Shown: positions 1-11,509 of the stretch, piece after piece
Numbering within the stretch: position 1 is the stretch's first letter
How the letters are laid out: each line of letters opens with the position of its first letter
NCBI GenBank assembly: GCA_009760855.2
Contig: WPIO01000008.1
Span: 8,094,001-8,158,000 of the forward strand
Reading direction: 5' to 3'
Length of the DNA: 64,000 bases
Source: Cristatella mucedo
Taxonomy: Eukaryota > Bryozoa > Phylactolaemata > Cristatellidae
Translations under genes and position numbers: made by a program
The notes under the pieces: model-generated
Told to the model about the DNA's origin: nothing
Databases searched by the model: none
Seen by the model: only the letters and a program-made list of their open reading frames with translations

Positions 1-442
1 ATACATCCATTTCAGGTGGGTCACAGCAGCGGTTGCTTCGTAAGTTTATTGTATGGGTCCCAATAGTCGCTACACCTTGCCCGTAGTCCAGAGTTAGAGG
101 GGGGGGGAGTTTCCTAAGAAAGTCTGTCCCTAGTAGCACTGGAAATGAGCTACCCTCGGCAACGTGCACCACGTGCTTCCTTACCAACTTCGCTATAGTG
201 ATAAGGACGCTGGCCGTGCCTATGATATCCAGTGGTGCCCCGGTCACCCCGACGGCCTTCATGGTGGACTTATTCAACTTCAAGCCCCAGGCTGTAGCTT
301 ATTTAGCGTCCACTAACGAGATTTCGGCCCCGGAGTCTAGAAGTCCAACCACATCATGGCCATCTACCAGCAGGTCCACCGCCGTTGTGAGGATGCCCTC
401 TCGAGAGCCTAGGGCCTTCCCGACCTGCGGTACTCGAGCTAG

Positions 443-1798
443 TCAAACCGGTGGGCTAGGGGGGCTCTCGGTCAGCTCACGCTCCGTCTGGACTGGGTTT
501 TCCCAGCCCTGCAGGACACCTGCAGCCCCAGCATGAGTTATTGCTCGAAGGCGGGGAGCAACACGTGGAAGCCCCGTGGCCGGTCCACTGCGCATCTGGG
601 CCTGCTCTCGCCTGCACTGCCGCTCTATATGGCCAGGCTGCTTGCATCGTCGACAAATCGGCTGTCTATCGTGGGTATAAACATCGTCCGGTCGCTCACC
701 ACGACCGCCCCTAGGACTGGTCGAAACTTCTCTTGATTTGAGTCTAGCTTCTATGTCACAAAGGTGCTCAAACTGGGATGCCAAGAGTTGCTCACTAGGG
801 CTTACCATAGTGGTACCTGTTCCACGTAGGCTCATGCCACTGGATTGCCCTACCATGGGCCTGCTGCCCCACCCGCTAACCTGTCTCTGCCTCTCCAGCT
901 CTTCGCAACGCTCGGCGTATCTCAGAGCTTCATTCAGGTCGCAACACCCATGGCGAAACACATGCTCGCCAATGCGTGGGTTTAAGCCACGCACAAAAAT
1001 CGGAAGCAGTACCCCGTCGAGGTCGGCAGTGGCCATAGCAGGGTATGCCATTCCTGCATCCTTCAAGATGCATTCGTAAAATTCGTACACACTTTGCTGC
1101 GACAATTGTTGTTTGGCACACAAGCGCATTCTAGCAGCCTCCTGCCACCCACTCCGTTCAAAAACTGCTCTCAGGGCCTCTACCAGCTGCTCGAGGGTGT
1201 AGTAGCTACCCAGCGACTCCGTCGCTCTGAGGAACACCCTTTTCGCCCTGCCCTCGAAACACATGCCTAGTTTATCCCGCTGGATATCACTAGTCCATCC
1301 GCAGCCCCTCGCAAGTACACCGAATCGCTTGTACCAGTCCATGAACGATTCGTTCCCATCATCGCTAAAGCCCTTTAATGGGACTACTGGGCCTGGAGTG
1401 TACGGGATGCACGGTGGCTCCCGGCCAATACTCATTTGGCCCTGGCCGACACTCACCAGTGGCAGTTGACTGGTTATCGGCGTCTGGGGTCTGACTGCGG
1501 GCGTGCTGGCGCAACCTGCCGGCCAGGTGGCAGCAGCAGCAAGATACTCGTGTGGTGTAGCTACGGGCTCAGGGCCCTGTCGGACTCTCGCTGCTGTGGA
1601 ACAACCCAAACCCATGTCTGACGGTAGCTGGGAATCAACTTGGTGCCCCCGTAGCCGCCAATCCACTGGTCTTTCATGCTCGTACCTAACTCGAGTTCCT
1701 GCTTCTAAAGAGTCGTCATCACACGGCAAATTGCTGGGCTGCGTCCGATAGTACGCCTCCTGATCCATGGGATAGCTGGGATAACCACTGCCGGCCAT
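443..1798 (-). CDS. Gag-like protein of the LTR element at the left edge (451 residues)
   Basis: This long frame belongs to the retroelement and is not a host gene. The N-terminal third is low-complexity. The middle (about residues 140-300) resembles the retrotransposon Gag fold of Ty3/gypsy elements, with the phrases FMDWYKRFGVLA, GRAKRVFL and YEFYE. Near the C-terminus (about residues 381-394) is a CCHC zinc knuckle, CRRCKQPGHIERQC, which binds nucleic acid in Gag proteins. The protease-like sequence follows on the same strand toward the window edge. Identification rests on the knuckle and the context. Confidence 0.75.
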   Translation of the reverse strand: MAGSGYPSYPMDQEAYYRTQPSNLPCDDDSLEAGTRVRYEHERPVDWRLRGHQVDSQLPSDMGLGCSTAARVRQGPEPVATPHEYLAAAATWPAGCASTPAVRPQTPITSQLPLVSVGQGQMSIGREPPCIPYTPGPVVPLKGFSDDGNESFMDWYKRFGVLARGCGWTSDIQRDKLGMCFEGRAKRVFLRATESLGSYYTLEQLVEALRAVFERSGWQEAARMRLCAKQQLSQQSVYEFYECILKDAGMAYPAMATADLDGVLLPIFVRGLNPRIGEHVFRHGCCDLNEALRYAERCEELERQRQVSGWGSRPMVGQSSGMSLRGTGTTMVSPSEQLLASQFEHLCDIEARLKSREVSTSPRGGRGERPDDVYTHDRQPICRRCKQPGHIERQCRREQAQMRSGPATGLPRVAPRLRAITHAGAAGVLQGWENPVQTERELTESPPSPPV

Positions 1799-1987
1799 TA
1801 CTGAATGGGGTCTATTTGAGTCCTATCCCTCCCTAACGTGATAGGGTCGACCAATCAGATTCCCTTACCACGGATGAATGTGGACCACTAACAATGCATA
1901 TATCATACAAGTAATACAACGCATATAACATACGCTGCGAATATCAAGAAGGTTGCTAAAATGTTGGTCACGTCAGGTTCACCAAAA

Positions 1988-2308
1988 TGTAACCGAGTCC
2001 AGGGGGCCGGCGGCTAACTCCCACTATGGCTCGCTACTATCTATGTCCGTTCTGGGTCGTTACGCCGGGCCCTCCGGTAACAGTGGTTCACACGTGATCA
2101 ATCAATAACTTCCAACGCCTGCCACGGGCACTTTTGACTTCAGTAGGTCGGCTCAATATCTGCCCCAGTACATCGACAATGAAACGCCAATTAAGACTCA
2201 TCGGATCAAGATAGAGATGCTCCTGACCCACCTCATGCATGTACGTACGAAACAAAAAGGTAATGCTGCTGCAGAGTGACTCGAGTAGCAGCAGGCATTT
2301 GTCCTACA
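1988..2308 (-). repeat. Candidate LTR of the left-edge retrotransposon
   Basis: On the plus strand this starts TGTAACC directly beside the presumed primer-binding site and may end at the CCTACA near 2308. Only the inner edge, beside the TTTTGGTGAACC motif, has support. No second LTR is available in the window for comparison. Confidence 0.35.
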
Positions 2309-2854
2309 TTATGGTTCAGAAAAAAATCCCTATCGGTTTAATGGAGCTCTAAAACAATTGGTGCTCAGATGCATTGAACTAGTTCTTTGTAAGACAAAAA
2401 TAGCAGGCTATTTAAAGCAGCCGTACAACTTGCATTTCTTTAACTTAAATGTTCCCGATTAGTTGTATCGTAGTTTCAGGTTTGATTTTATTCTGTAACA
2501 GTGGTGTACGCATGCCGAAGCATGTGGACACTGCCCGAATCAAATGCATGTCGAGAAGCATGGATGTTCAGTTTAGCAGCCGAACTTACTCATGTGTTGC
2601 TTGCACGTAAGCATATTTTGACTAGTCTCCAGGTTGGTGCGAATCGGCAGGTTTTTCGGGGTATAGTTAGCAGCGTTTGAGCACTTCTCCGACTCCCAGG
2701 CTGCTCATCCAAACGACATGGTTGGGCTCTTTGCATGCAATATTGGCATTACGAAAGTAAAGACTAGCCGATTTAATAGCCCAATTTATATAGCTACAAA
2801 ATAATCAGCGGCTATCACCAAAGCCACTGGCAATGGGCAATAAAGCATTTCCCA
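2309..2854. other. No gene recognised
   Basis: AT-leaning sequence with no long open frame and no repeat family that I could match elsewhere in the window. Confidence 0.5.
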
Positions 2855-3035
2855 TGGGGTCTTCGTCCAGGAGTTAAGGTGTTTGCTCTTCACGACCCAG
2901 GGTGTGGGTTCGAGTCCTGCAACAGGCAATCCTTTATTGCCCACTGCAAGCGGTGTTGATAGCCATTAAGGCTCTTTTGCTCCTATATAAACGAGGCTGT
3001 TAAATCAGCTAAACTGTTTTTGCTGTCTGCTACAG
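2855..3035 (+). repeat. tRNA-derived SINE, family 2
   Basis: A tRNA-like head with an A-box-like stretch (about 2868-2880) and a B box GGGTTCGAGTCC (about 2907-2918) is followed by a body containing CCTTTATTGCCCACTG. The same head plus body recurs at 34.1, 55.8 and 60.5 kb. An inverted B-box-like stretch immediately after it (3040-3060) may be the start of a second, opposite copy. Confidence 0.65.
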
Positions 3036-3285
3036 GACTCGAATCCACGACTGAGGTCAACCCGAATGATTCTCAGCCACCGGCCTCCCCCCATGAAATT
3101 CCGGGGGGGGGGCACTTTGCAAGTCAGCCACACGTCAACCACAGTTATGGATGCTGTTTATTGCCGATTACTAATGTCATCCACTGCTCGGCGATTGGTC
3201 CTGAAAGGCTGCTGAGAACATCTTACTCCAGCAGTGCTTTTTTGGAGAAGCTTTATCTTAGTTCACGACAGCTGATAATAATAAC

Positions 3286-4010
3286 AATAATAATAACAGA
3301 CTTAATAATGTGCCCACGGAGAACTCAATCTCTTTCTAGGCACTTTACATTTGCTGCAAAGGAAACACGATTGAATGGTTAGTGGTAGCATGCTTGATAA
3401 ACAACATGAATAACATGGTTAGGGGTGACTTGCACAGGGTCAGCATGCAAGTATGGTTAGTGGCAGCATACATAAGCACATAGAGGATAAATCACAGGGA
3501 CCCACTAAATGCTGAGATAAATAGGTAAGTTTTTTATTTCTTTTTATGTGGTCAAGTCAGGGATGTCGTGATGCAAGTTGTTAGTGAGTTCCAGGCTTTG
3601 GAAGCATACGAGCTAATGGCACGGTCTCCAAAGGATTTGAGGTTTGTTGAAGTAAAGGTAAATAGTTCAGATTCCAAAAAGCAGGTGGTACGATGCATAG
3701 CCTGGTGGGGTAGTAGATCTGATAGGTAGGCTAGAGCCAAAGAATGAAGGAACCTAAAGGTGAGCGACAAAACCTTGGAGTCGATCCGTTGCTTGACTGG
3801 TAGCCAGTGCAGGTCGGTGAGAAGTGGTGTGATGTGGCAACTGCGACACTCACGACAGACAAGCCTTGCTGCTGAGTTTTGCACCAGCTGTAAGTGCCTG
3901 GGTGCACAGGCCACTTTGGAACATGACACCTAGATTCAACAGGCTGGAGGAGCCGATTTTGAGCGTTAGCCTTTCCAATTTCTGAATCAAGCTTGGTTTG
4001 GCCATTTCAC
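3286..4010 (-). mobile_element. L2/CR1-type LINE fragment, C-terminal and 3' end
   Basis: Minus-strand LINE copy. Its 3' tail (3286-3350) contains the conserved GAGTTCTC and AATGTAAAG blocks and ends in ATT-type repeats. Translation gives the ORF2 C-terminus with [25 protein letters not shown] and NLKSFGDRA. About 180 bases seen in other copies are missing between the LQLVQNS block and an upstream RT block at 3915-4000, so this copy is both 5'-truncated and internally deleted. It is more diverged than the copies at 5.0 and 18.5 kb. Confidence 0.85.
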
Positions 4011-4504
4011 GAGTAAGTTTTGTTTCGGGGTAATTGCAGCTGTCAGTGAACTTCGAGTGGTGGTCGCCGAAATCATACCTTCAAATGGGATATGCTGCTG
4101 ATCAGCTGCGCCTGTGACCGATTTGATGATGGCATCTTCTTTGTGTACCCACAAACCATGCACGAACACTGTAGCTGCTGCTGGGTACAAATGCCACCTT
4201 GGACATTTCACGGCGAATAATTGCCAGTACTTTTCTGTAGTACGTGTTTGCGGCACGCATAGCTGTGTACTTAGATTAACATTTTATATTGTTAAAATAG
4301 AAAAATCGAAGCCGACTGCAAAGATAAAATCCTACCTGAAGGCACGTGTCAAGTTTGCTTCCACTTTTTGCTTACGGTAGCCTCTCTACCGCAAATATGC
4401 AGGAGTAGTTCGGAAAAAGCAGCTGCCCAAAAAGTGCCACCCCAATTGCTGCAGCTGGATTAGACGTCAACTGGTTCCGAGGCAAACAACAATGATCATA
4501 TATG
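4011..4504. other. No gene recognised
   Basis: Unique-looking sequence between two repeat fragments. Short frames on both strands lack any recognisable motif. Confidence 0.45.
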
Positions 4505-4860
4505 TCTTATGTATCTCCGTCAGTAACTCCACAAAATCATAAAGACCATGTGGGTGTTACGCAGGAGAGTTATGTATAGCGCACTCACAGCCTAAGCGGC
4601 TTTCGGTACGCATTCGGTAGCCAACAGACTTCGTCTCACGCAACAAACAGAAAGTGGGAAGCATAGCAGAGTTAGGAGAGCAGTTGAGGTAGTGAGTAGC
4701 AAAGAAGTAGCAGTTCAGGACCGCTGAAAAAGATGTACCATAGTCGGCAGTTGGAGAGTAGATGTCGTTGCGTAAGAATTGTGGAAGCGAGTTCCACAGT
4801 CTAGGACATGCAGAGCTAAAGCATCTGTCGCCAACTGTCTTTAAGCGGAAGCAGCAGGTT
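4505..4860 (-). mobile_element. LINE family C, C-terminal and 3' end fragment
   Basis: Minus-strand fragment of a second non-LTR family. It encodes a short C-terminal reading with CFSSACPRLWNSLPQFLRND, ending in a 3' region whose last recognisable motif is GGAGATACAT. Related copies lie at 11.6, 24.05, 24.5 and 46.4 kb. The phrase resembles the [13 protein letters not shown] block of the L2-type copies, so this is probably another member of the same broad clade. Exact family not determined. Confidence 0.65.
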
Positions 4861-5009
4861 TAGCATTTGCAAGAGTGCTCTCTTTCCAGAAGACCGATCG
4901 TGTTACGGTGCATTTAAGTAACCACTTTTTGTCATATTGCACTTTCACACTAGGTTTAAAGTTCTATAAGTAAAATTTATGTAAGTTAAGAGTTATATAT
5001 TGTACCAAA

Positions 5010-6594
5010 ATGTGTGACGACTTTGAAGACACTATCCAGGCATGTATCAAACGGGTCGTGGCGGACCAGCTAAACTCATGCATCGAAACCTCACACCTTG
5101 CTTGTAAGTTCCAGTCTGGCTTTAGAGCTAATCACTCCACAGAGTCAGCATTGCTTCGGGTATACAACGACCTACTTAGGAATGCAGACATGGGTAGAGT
5201 GTCTCTGCTTGTTTTGCTTGATCTTTCGGCAGCTTTTGACACCATCGATCACAAAGTTCTTCTAGAGCGCCTCTCATCTCGCCTGGCATCACTGGCATTG
5301 CTCTGCAGTGGTTCAGGTCCTATCTCAGTGGGATACTCCAGAGTATTGACGTGAAGGGACAAAGATCATCTGAAGTACCTCTGAAATATGGAGTACCTCA
5401 GGGCTCAGTGCTAGGTCCGGTTCTTTTCACGGTTTATACTCTGCCTCTTGCTGATGTGATTGCCAAGCACAATCTAGGCTTTCACTTCTATACGGATGAC
5501 ACTCAGTTGTACCTTTGCTTTGATCCCTCCCAGCCTTCGAGCACCTCAAATTCTCTCAACTCACTTGCTGCATGCATTGATGACATCCGCACATGGATGG
5601 CAGCAAATTTTCTAAAACTAAACGATGATAAAACTAACTTACTTGTTATGGGCAAACCCAGTGTGATCCAGAGATTGGAAAGGCTGACTCTCAAAATTGG
5701 CTCTGCCAGCATATCTCCAGTTGAATCAGCTCGAAATCTAGGTGTCATATTCCAAAGCGACCTCTCGTTACACGACCATATCAGCTCCACAGTCAAATCC
5801 GCCTATTTTCAGCTTCATAACATTGCTAAAATTCGGGCTTGTTTAGATAAAGATACCACATCTTAGTTGGTCCATGCATTCGTGACATCTCGTCTCGACT
5901 TCTGCAACTCACTGCTTACTGGCCTACCAGCATGTGCGATCAGGCGATTGCAGCTGGTGCAAAACTCTGCAGCTAGGCTTGTCTGTCGTGAGCGTCGCAG
6001 TTGCCACATTACTCCACTTCTCGCCGACCTGCACTGGCTACCAGTCAAGCAACGGATTGACTTCAAGGTTTTGTCGCTCACTTTTAGGTCACTTCATTCT
6101 ATGGCTCCAGCCTATCTGTCAGATATACTACCCCATCAGGCTAAGCATCGTACCACCCGCTTTTCGGAATCCAATAGTCTAGAAATACCTCATACAAACC
6201 TTAAATCCTTTGGAGACCGTGCATTTAGTTCATATGCTCCCAAAGCCTGGAACTCCCTCCCGACCTGCGTCAGAACATCCCCTGACCTGACCACATTTAA
6301 AAGGAACCTAAAAATACACCTATTTAGGACAACATTTAGTGGGTCCCTGTGATTCGTCCTTGATGTGCTTATGCGTGCTGACACTGTGCATGCTGCCACT
6401 AACCACATTTGCATGCTGACCCTGTGCATGTCACCCCTAACCATATTATTCATTTCGTTTGTTTTTCAAGCATGATTTTACTTACCATTCAATTGCATTT
6501 CACTTTACAGCAAATGTAAAGCACCTAGAGAGAGATTGAGTTCTCTGAGGGCACTTTATCAAGTGAATTATTATTATTATTATATTATTATCAA
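5010..6594 (+). mobile_element. Young L2/CR1-type LINE, 5'-truncated (RT to 3' tail)
   Basis: Plus-strand copy starting inside the reverse transcriptase. Blocks in order: KFQSGFRANHSTESALL (fingers), LLDLSAAFDTIDHKVLLERL (catalytic motif A), YGVPQGSVLGPVLF (motif B) and a motif C of FYTDDTQLYL in place of the usual YADDTQLY. Then come [24 protein letters not shown] and WNSLP. The 3' tail contains AATGTAAAGCACCTAGAG and ends in an ATT repeat (6568-6591). A frame change near 5290-5350 and a stop near 5864 make it inactive, yet its protein is almost identical to that of the copy at 18.5-19.8 kb. Confidence 0.92.
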
Positions 6595-7407
6595 CTGCAC
6601 TTCAGTATGTGGTGGCAATTATTCGCATTTGTGTCAGCTGTTGCAAAATAGAGGCTGGCTCCAGGTTAATTGCTTCACCTGTTCTTTATCTGTCATCTTC
6701 ATCCACCTCGGCTTGAGCTGGCACTCGATAGGAAACGGTAGGAGTTCAGTGCTTGAGCTTCGGCTTTTGAATGCAGCCTCTCGCTCATCTATCTATCGAT
6801 CTATCATCTGTCATCATATGTCTATCGATCGCTCCAAGAGATGCAACAGTATTCTGTGCAGTTTGGTGCCTAGCGATCTCGGCTAGGCACAAGTGCTCAA
6901 GTCCCTTGCCTTTCACACAACGGAATTTCTTAAGCAGCCTTTCGGCTGCTTCGCAGGAGTTTGGGGTGAGACCTGTGGTTACATTAATGATAGGCCTGGC
7001 TAGCCAGAAGCCATTTTGCTTGGGCAGGTCTTGCTGAGCGATTTAGGTAGCTTAGAACAAATCCCACTCTAGCATTTCGAAAGGCAGGCCATGACCCCAC
7101 TTAGCAGCCCCCTCCCGAGCTTAGCATCAGTGAACGAATGCCAGCCCTGTAGCAGGAGCTGCAGCAGCAGCACTGAAAACCTTCAGTTAAGGTTTTCCAT
7201 TTAAGGGCCTAACATTAGGGCAGACTATTGGGCAGCAAGCTGTTACACGGGGGGGGGGGACGCGGGCACCTCATACAATTCGATCGCTCTCCGAAAAATC
7301 TCACTCTTCCGATATGGCCGTGCCTCACTGCTGTCACTGCTGCTTTTGCAGAGTAGCTCCGCCCCCTCTAACCTCACCCCATGCCGATGTGAATTCATCC
7401 TTGAAGG
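6595..7407. other. Upstream region of the glycosyltransferase gene
   Basis: No gene recognised. Contains an imperfect ATCT/ATCG-rich tract (about 6788-6835) and a nine-G run near 7250. The upstream sequence has no obvious TATA box at a convincing distance. Confidence 0.4.
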
Positions 7408-8697
7408 ATGGCTCTTATGCTGGCTTTTGCAGTTAGGCCGCCGGTGACCGACAACACTCAATCATCGCCCACCGTCAGCTGCCGATCAGTGACCATCGGC
7501 AGAGAAGCCGAGCCGTGTCAGTTTATGGCTGGCTACCGACACACTCACTCATGCCGGATGGCCCCGTGGGCAAAGTTCACATACAGACTCATAGCAGTAG
7601 GCTTCGGTGCCTTGCTCCTGACGTACACTGCACTGTGGGGCGGCGGCTTTTCCGTCTCGGTCCTGCCGCTCGGCAGCGGTGCAAGCACCGACGCAACGAG
7701 CGGGCTCGGTGGCCGCACTGACGGCAGCAACTTCAGCACTGCTCCTGCGGCCTCTGCATCGGTTTTCACGAGGTCGAGGATGGCCCTCGCCGTGCTGCTG
7801 CAAATGATCCACATAGCAGCTGCAGCCGGCGGGGTCAGGCTGGAAGGCGGTACGGTCCTGGGCGACGTGTCGCCCCTTGTCAGCCTCAGCAAAGTCACCT
7901 ACCACAGGGCCGAGTACGACGTCGCGATCCATCCTAAGCCGTGCAGCGACCAGCCGATGCCGGGCATCGTCGTGGTCCAGTGTCTGCCCGAGCAGGCCGT
8001 CCGGCGGGCGGTAGCCCGTCGCACGTGGGCAGATGAGGCCCGAAAGCTCGGCTATGGCGTCGTCTTCTTCATGGGCGTCAGCGCCGCTCTGGATGCGGAT
8101 GCGCTGGCGGCCGAGGCGAGCGAGCACGGCGACCTGCTCGTGGTCGGCTTCCGGGAGAGCTACCTGAACCTGACGCTCAAGTCGATCGTCATGCTCGACT
8201 GGGCGGCGGCGCACTGTCGCACCGCCGGGTTCCTGGTGAAAGTGGACGACGACGTGTACTTGCACGTCGCCGCCCTGCACGCGCTGCTGTCCGGCCGGGC
8301 TGCGACGGGTGGCGCACGCCGGCAGGTGCTGGGCAAGCAGGCCGAGAGGTACAAGCCGATTCGATTGCCGTCGAGCAAGTGGTACATGCCGTACGAGGTG
8401 TATGCAGGTGCCTTCTACCCGACGTTTGCCTATGGGCCATGCTACGCGCTGTCGATGGACCTGCTCGGCGAGATCTCGGCGCAGTGCAAGAGCCTGCCCT
8501 ATGTTCCCTACGAGGACGTGTTCGTCACGGGCATGTGCATGCAGCGGCTCAGCGAGGTGACGCGCTACCACAGGGACGAGTTCATTCAGACAGGCTGCGG
8601 CAAGTCGGGCACCGTGGCCGTGCACTGGTACTCATGCTGGCAGGGCCGACAGGTTGAACTTAAACAGCTGTTCGAAGCTGCCAACGATGGCAGCTAA
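7408..8697 (+). CDS. Beta-1,3-glycosyltransferase, B3GALT family (GT31), type II membrane protein
   Basis: A 429-residue frame without introns. GT31 enzymes transfer a sugar, usually galactose or N-acetylglucosamine in beta-1,3 linkage, from a UDP-sugar in the Golgi lumen. Visible family blocks are VRRAVARRTW (about residue 197), ESYLNLTLKSI, the metal-binding DDD of KVDDDVY (residues 280-282), YPTFAYGPCYALS and PYEDVFVTG (acidic pair about 369-370). A hydrophobic anchor LIAVGFGALLLTYTALW sits near residues 58-74, followed by a low-complexity stem. In-frame stops at 7390 and 7402 close the frame upstream. The ATG at 7408 has A at -3 and G at +4; the ATG at 7558 would give the shorter cytosolic tail typical of the family and is the main alternative. 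Acceptor and donor specificity cannot be read from sequence. Codon use is strongly GC-rich. Confidence 0.9.
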   Translation: MALMLAFAVRPPVTDNTQSSPTVSCRSVTIGREAEPCQFMAGYRHTHSCRMAPWAKFTYRLIAVGFGALLLTYTALWGGGFSVSVLPLGSGASTDATSGLGGRTDGSNFSTAPAASASVFTRSRMALAVLLQMIHIAAAAGGVRLEGGTVLGDVSPLVSLSKVTYHRAEYDVAIHPKPCSDQPMPGIVVVQCLPEQAVRRAVARRTWADEARKLGYGVVFFMGVSAALDADALAAEASEHGDLLVVGFRESYLNLTLKSIVMLDWAAAHCRTAGFLVKVDDDVYLHVAALHALLSGRAATGGARRQVLGKQAERYKPIRLPSSKWYMPYEVYAGAFYPTFAYGPCYALSMDLLGEISAQCKSLPYVPYEDVFVTGMCMQRLSEVTRYHRDEFIQTGCGKSGTVAVHWYSCWQGRQVELKQLFEAANDGS

Positions 8698-11194
8698 GCA
8701 GCAGCTGGCCGGCGGCTGCAGGAGCAGTGACGTCACCTCCGTATTGCAAAATTAAATGCAAAACAAAAGGCTGACCCGAAGAGGGCGAAGCTGCCGGCGA
8801 CAGGGTGGCAGGCCTATGCGACGAGGCACGGCCTGCTGCGAGTCGTAGCTGGCGAGTCACCACATTTACTTCCGACAGTAACAAGGCTTCAAGTCCGGTT
8901 CGGTCGCGAGCTGTGGTGCCCGTAGGCCACTGGTGACACTGGAGCAGAGGGGGCTCGGCAGGAAGTGTTCGACGTATTTGAAAAATAATTGGCTGCTAAG
9001 CAGTGCCTACTGCCTCTGCTGCCTCTAGAGGAGCATCGTCATAGTGCTATACAGCGATTGACGTCAATGAAATCGGGACTGGAAAAATTTTACGTCGACA
9101 TGCACAGCAGGCTCGCCCTTCTGCGTCGGCATTTTTTCATCAATAATAGTCATGACTGAGCAGTACCTCGCGGCCATCTTGCCTTGCTGATAAGTGAGGC
9201 TGGGATCCTTAGCTAGCACAAGCTGCTGCTGCTGCTGGCAGCAGTTGAGGTCGACCGCAGAGGGCGTTTGGCTTTTCGGCTAGGGCTCAAGAGCAAACAA
9301 AGCCCAGCACCTGCTGAAGTGCTTCGCCCCGATAGCATGACTCGCTAGACCGAGGTAGTACTCTTCCAACTGTCAGCTTGACTTACCAGCAAACGAACGC
9401 CAGAAAGTGTGGCCCCTTACTTAATGACTGCTGAGCTGCAGAAGACTAGACTGAGAGAGCTTGTCAAGTAAGAGCCGGGCGGCTTGGTTAGGGCAGAGCA
9501 AGGATCACGTGAGAGGTTGGATGACAAAATCTTACAGGGATCATCGAAGATCACACTTAACGGTGGCCGAAAACGGTGGCTAGAATGCAGACAGCTTCCT
9601 CGGTCAAATGAACCTATTGGCAGGGACCCGAGTAAAGCCGGACGCCCGAAGAAAGCTCTGCTCTACAGTCTGGCTAGACCTCACTCTCCTGTCTTCCTTC
9701 GCCAACAAGTAGAGAATAAAAATGGAACTCAGATTGCGGCATTGCTTTATTGACCAAAAGAAGACGATTGAGCCTATAACGAGGTCTATCTGACTATTAC
9801 TCGTGATGTTATAGAGTTCCCGGCAATAGGTTCAATTTGTCAAGCAGTACATGGTTATCTCAGGCATCATCAAGTTGGGGCATTTCACCCGGCCAACTTG
9901 GTTTTCCCTATTAAATCTAGCAGCGCTTACGTACCAGAGAGGTGGCAGCAGTGAACAAAGAGGCTTGTAGCTAAACAGTGCACTGGTATTTGGTAAGTCA
10001 CACCGATCATTTAGTCACTTCGTCTGGAGCAAATCAAAAGCGAAGAACTAAATCTCGTCCAATAATGTCAAGCTGACACTCTCTTCAGATTCCCCGCAAA
10101 GTAATATATGCAAAGAGCATGTATATCAGGGTCTTTGAATCTGCATCCTGGCTCTAGAACTGTAGAAGAACAGAACTAACTTCAAGTAACCAGAGCAAAC
10201 GTGATGGATGCAGCTCAACTGCTAATTCCAATTGAAAAAATCGTTCAAGCAGTATGCCGAGATGTGGCTTGAGCGTGGTCGCATAGCAACGTACAGCTTT
10301 AAGCTCAATGACAAGCACCGTTGAACCGTAGTTTCAAAAGGCAATGCAGAGGCTGTGAGACCATTCACTGCTCGGCACAAAGGTTTCCAGCACTCATCGA
10401 AATATTGCAAATTGCCTTCGGTCGTTCAGTGCTCCACAAACAAAAGGCAGCAGAAGCTGTCCCGCCCCAAACATAATTGCCCATGCTACGATAGAGCATC
10501 CCTGCACAGGCCACTAGTCGCTCAGAAGGCCCCACAGCAAGCTGGCACCTGGCTTTTGGCAACCGAGCACAATTTTGCTGGTGACTCGGTGGACCCAGGC
10601 AGCCATCTGCATCACGCTGCACTTCATCGCTTGCCTGTACGCTGATACCATCATGCTGATGGTAGCAGCGTTAGAAAGTGCTCATGGGGAGGCAGCTAAT
10701 CCTCAAACCGTCAATGCCAGTCTATGCGCCAATATATGCATGCGTGTATCACGGCGGCTTTGTAAATACCCGTATTTAAAAACAATGGCCTCATCATTAA
10801 GAAACCTCTAAGCATTATTGACAGGTTACTGCGATAGGCTGTACAAGTTCAGAAGTAGTATAGGCAGAAGTAAAAAAACCGCTTTTGATCACCCATCAGT
10901 CGGCAGCACCACTCTAAGTGGACATGAACTATCCCATACCACGGCGACAAATTCATTTGTGACTGCACCACAGAGAACCCCAAATTAACACAGCGAGGCA
11001 ATAGCATTGCCAGAAGCAGATACCAGGATTGATATGGCGATAGTTATGATATGGCTACATAGGGCACAGGCCACACCAACCATGTGAACCGATTCCATAC
11101 CGTATATGATCAACGACTTGCTTAAAAAATCTACCTGCCCGTCTTCAAGACAGAACAGACTGCATACAGCCCTTTTCTTAAGCCACAGTAAATC
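8698..11194. other. No gene recognised; 3' flank of the glycosyltransferase gene
   Basis: About 2.5 kb with only short, motif-free frames on either strand. An AATAAA near 9714 could be a poly(A) signal, but it lies about 1 kb past the stop codon and is unproven. Confidence 0.45.
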
Positions 11195-11310
11195 CTTCCT
11201 TGGTCTTAGCTCAAGGGTATGGTGGATATTTCACGATACAGGTTGTGGGTTCGAGTTCTGCATTATGCAATACTTTTTCTCCTTGAAAGTAGGGCATTAT
11301 TTCTCTCTGC
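11195..11310 (+). repeat. tRNA-derived SINE head, family 2-like
   Basis: tRNA-like stretch with TTAGCTCAAGGGTATGG (A-box-like) and GGGTTCGAGTTC (B-box-like), followed by a short pyrimidine-rich body. It is an old, partial copy, not a tRNA gene, because no cloverleaf closes around it. Confidence 0.5.
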
Positions 11311-11509
11311 AAGTAGTTGCTCAGTCTCTTCTACCACTACGTAAATCGGGTTGGTCAATCAGCAGAACTTTTAATTTTCTTTTGTGAGAGAAAATGCTTA
11401 GACCACACAGAAAATAATTCATTGGTTCAACAGACTGCATTTTAACTGTGGACTAGATGATAGCACTCAAAGAAAGAAGCCACCCAGTCTGCTCAAGACG
11501 TAAATAACA

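Larger units (their letters stand above)
1..2308 (-). mobile_element. Ty3/gypsy-type LTR retrotransposon fossil, 5' part (LTR, gag, protease)
   Basis: Minus-strand LTR element running off the left edge of the window. Going leftward the parts are: a candidate LTR (about 2308-1988), a leader, a gag-like frame (1798-443) and a protease-like stretch (about 440-20) with a DSGAEISLV-type aspartyl protease motif. Next to the LTR, the minus strand reads ...GGTTACA followed by TTTTGGTGAACC, which looks like an LTR end plus primer-binding site. The outer LTR edge is a guess based on a TG..CA rule. Reverse transcriptase and integrase would lie outside the window. The gag part reads openly; the element as a whole cannot be judged from this end. 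Confidence 0.75.

Noticed and set aside
7549-8625. A 358-residue minus-strand frame
   Set aside because: It is the exact reverse of the glycosyltransferase. High GC keeps the opposite frame open, and it shows no domain motifs.
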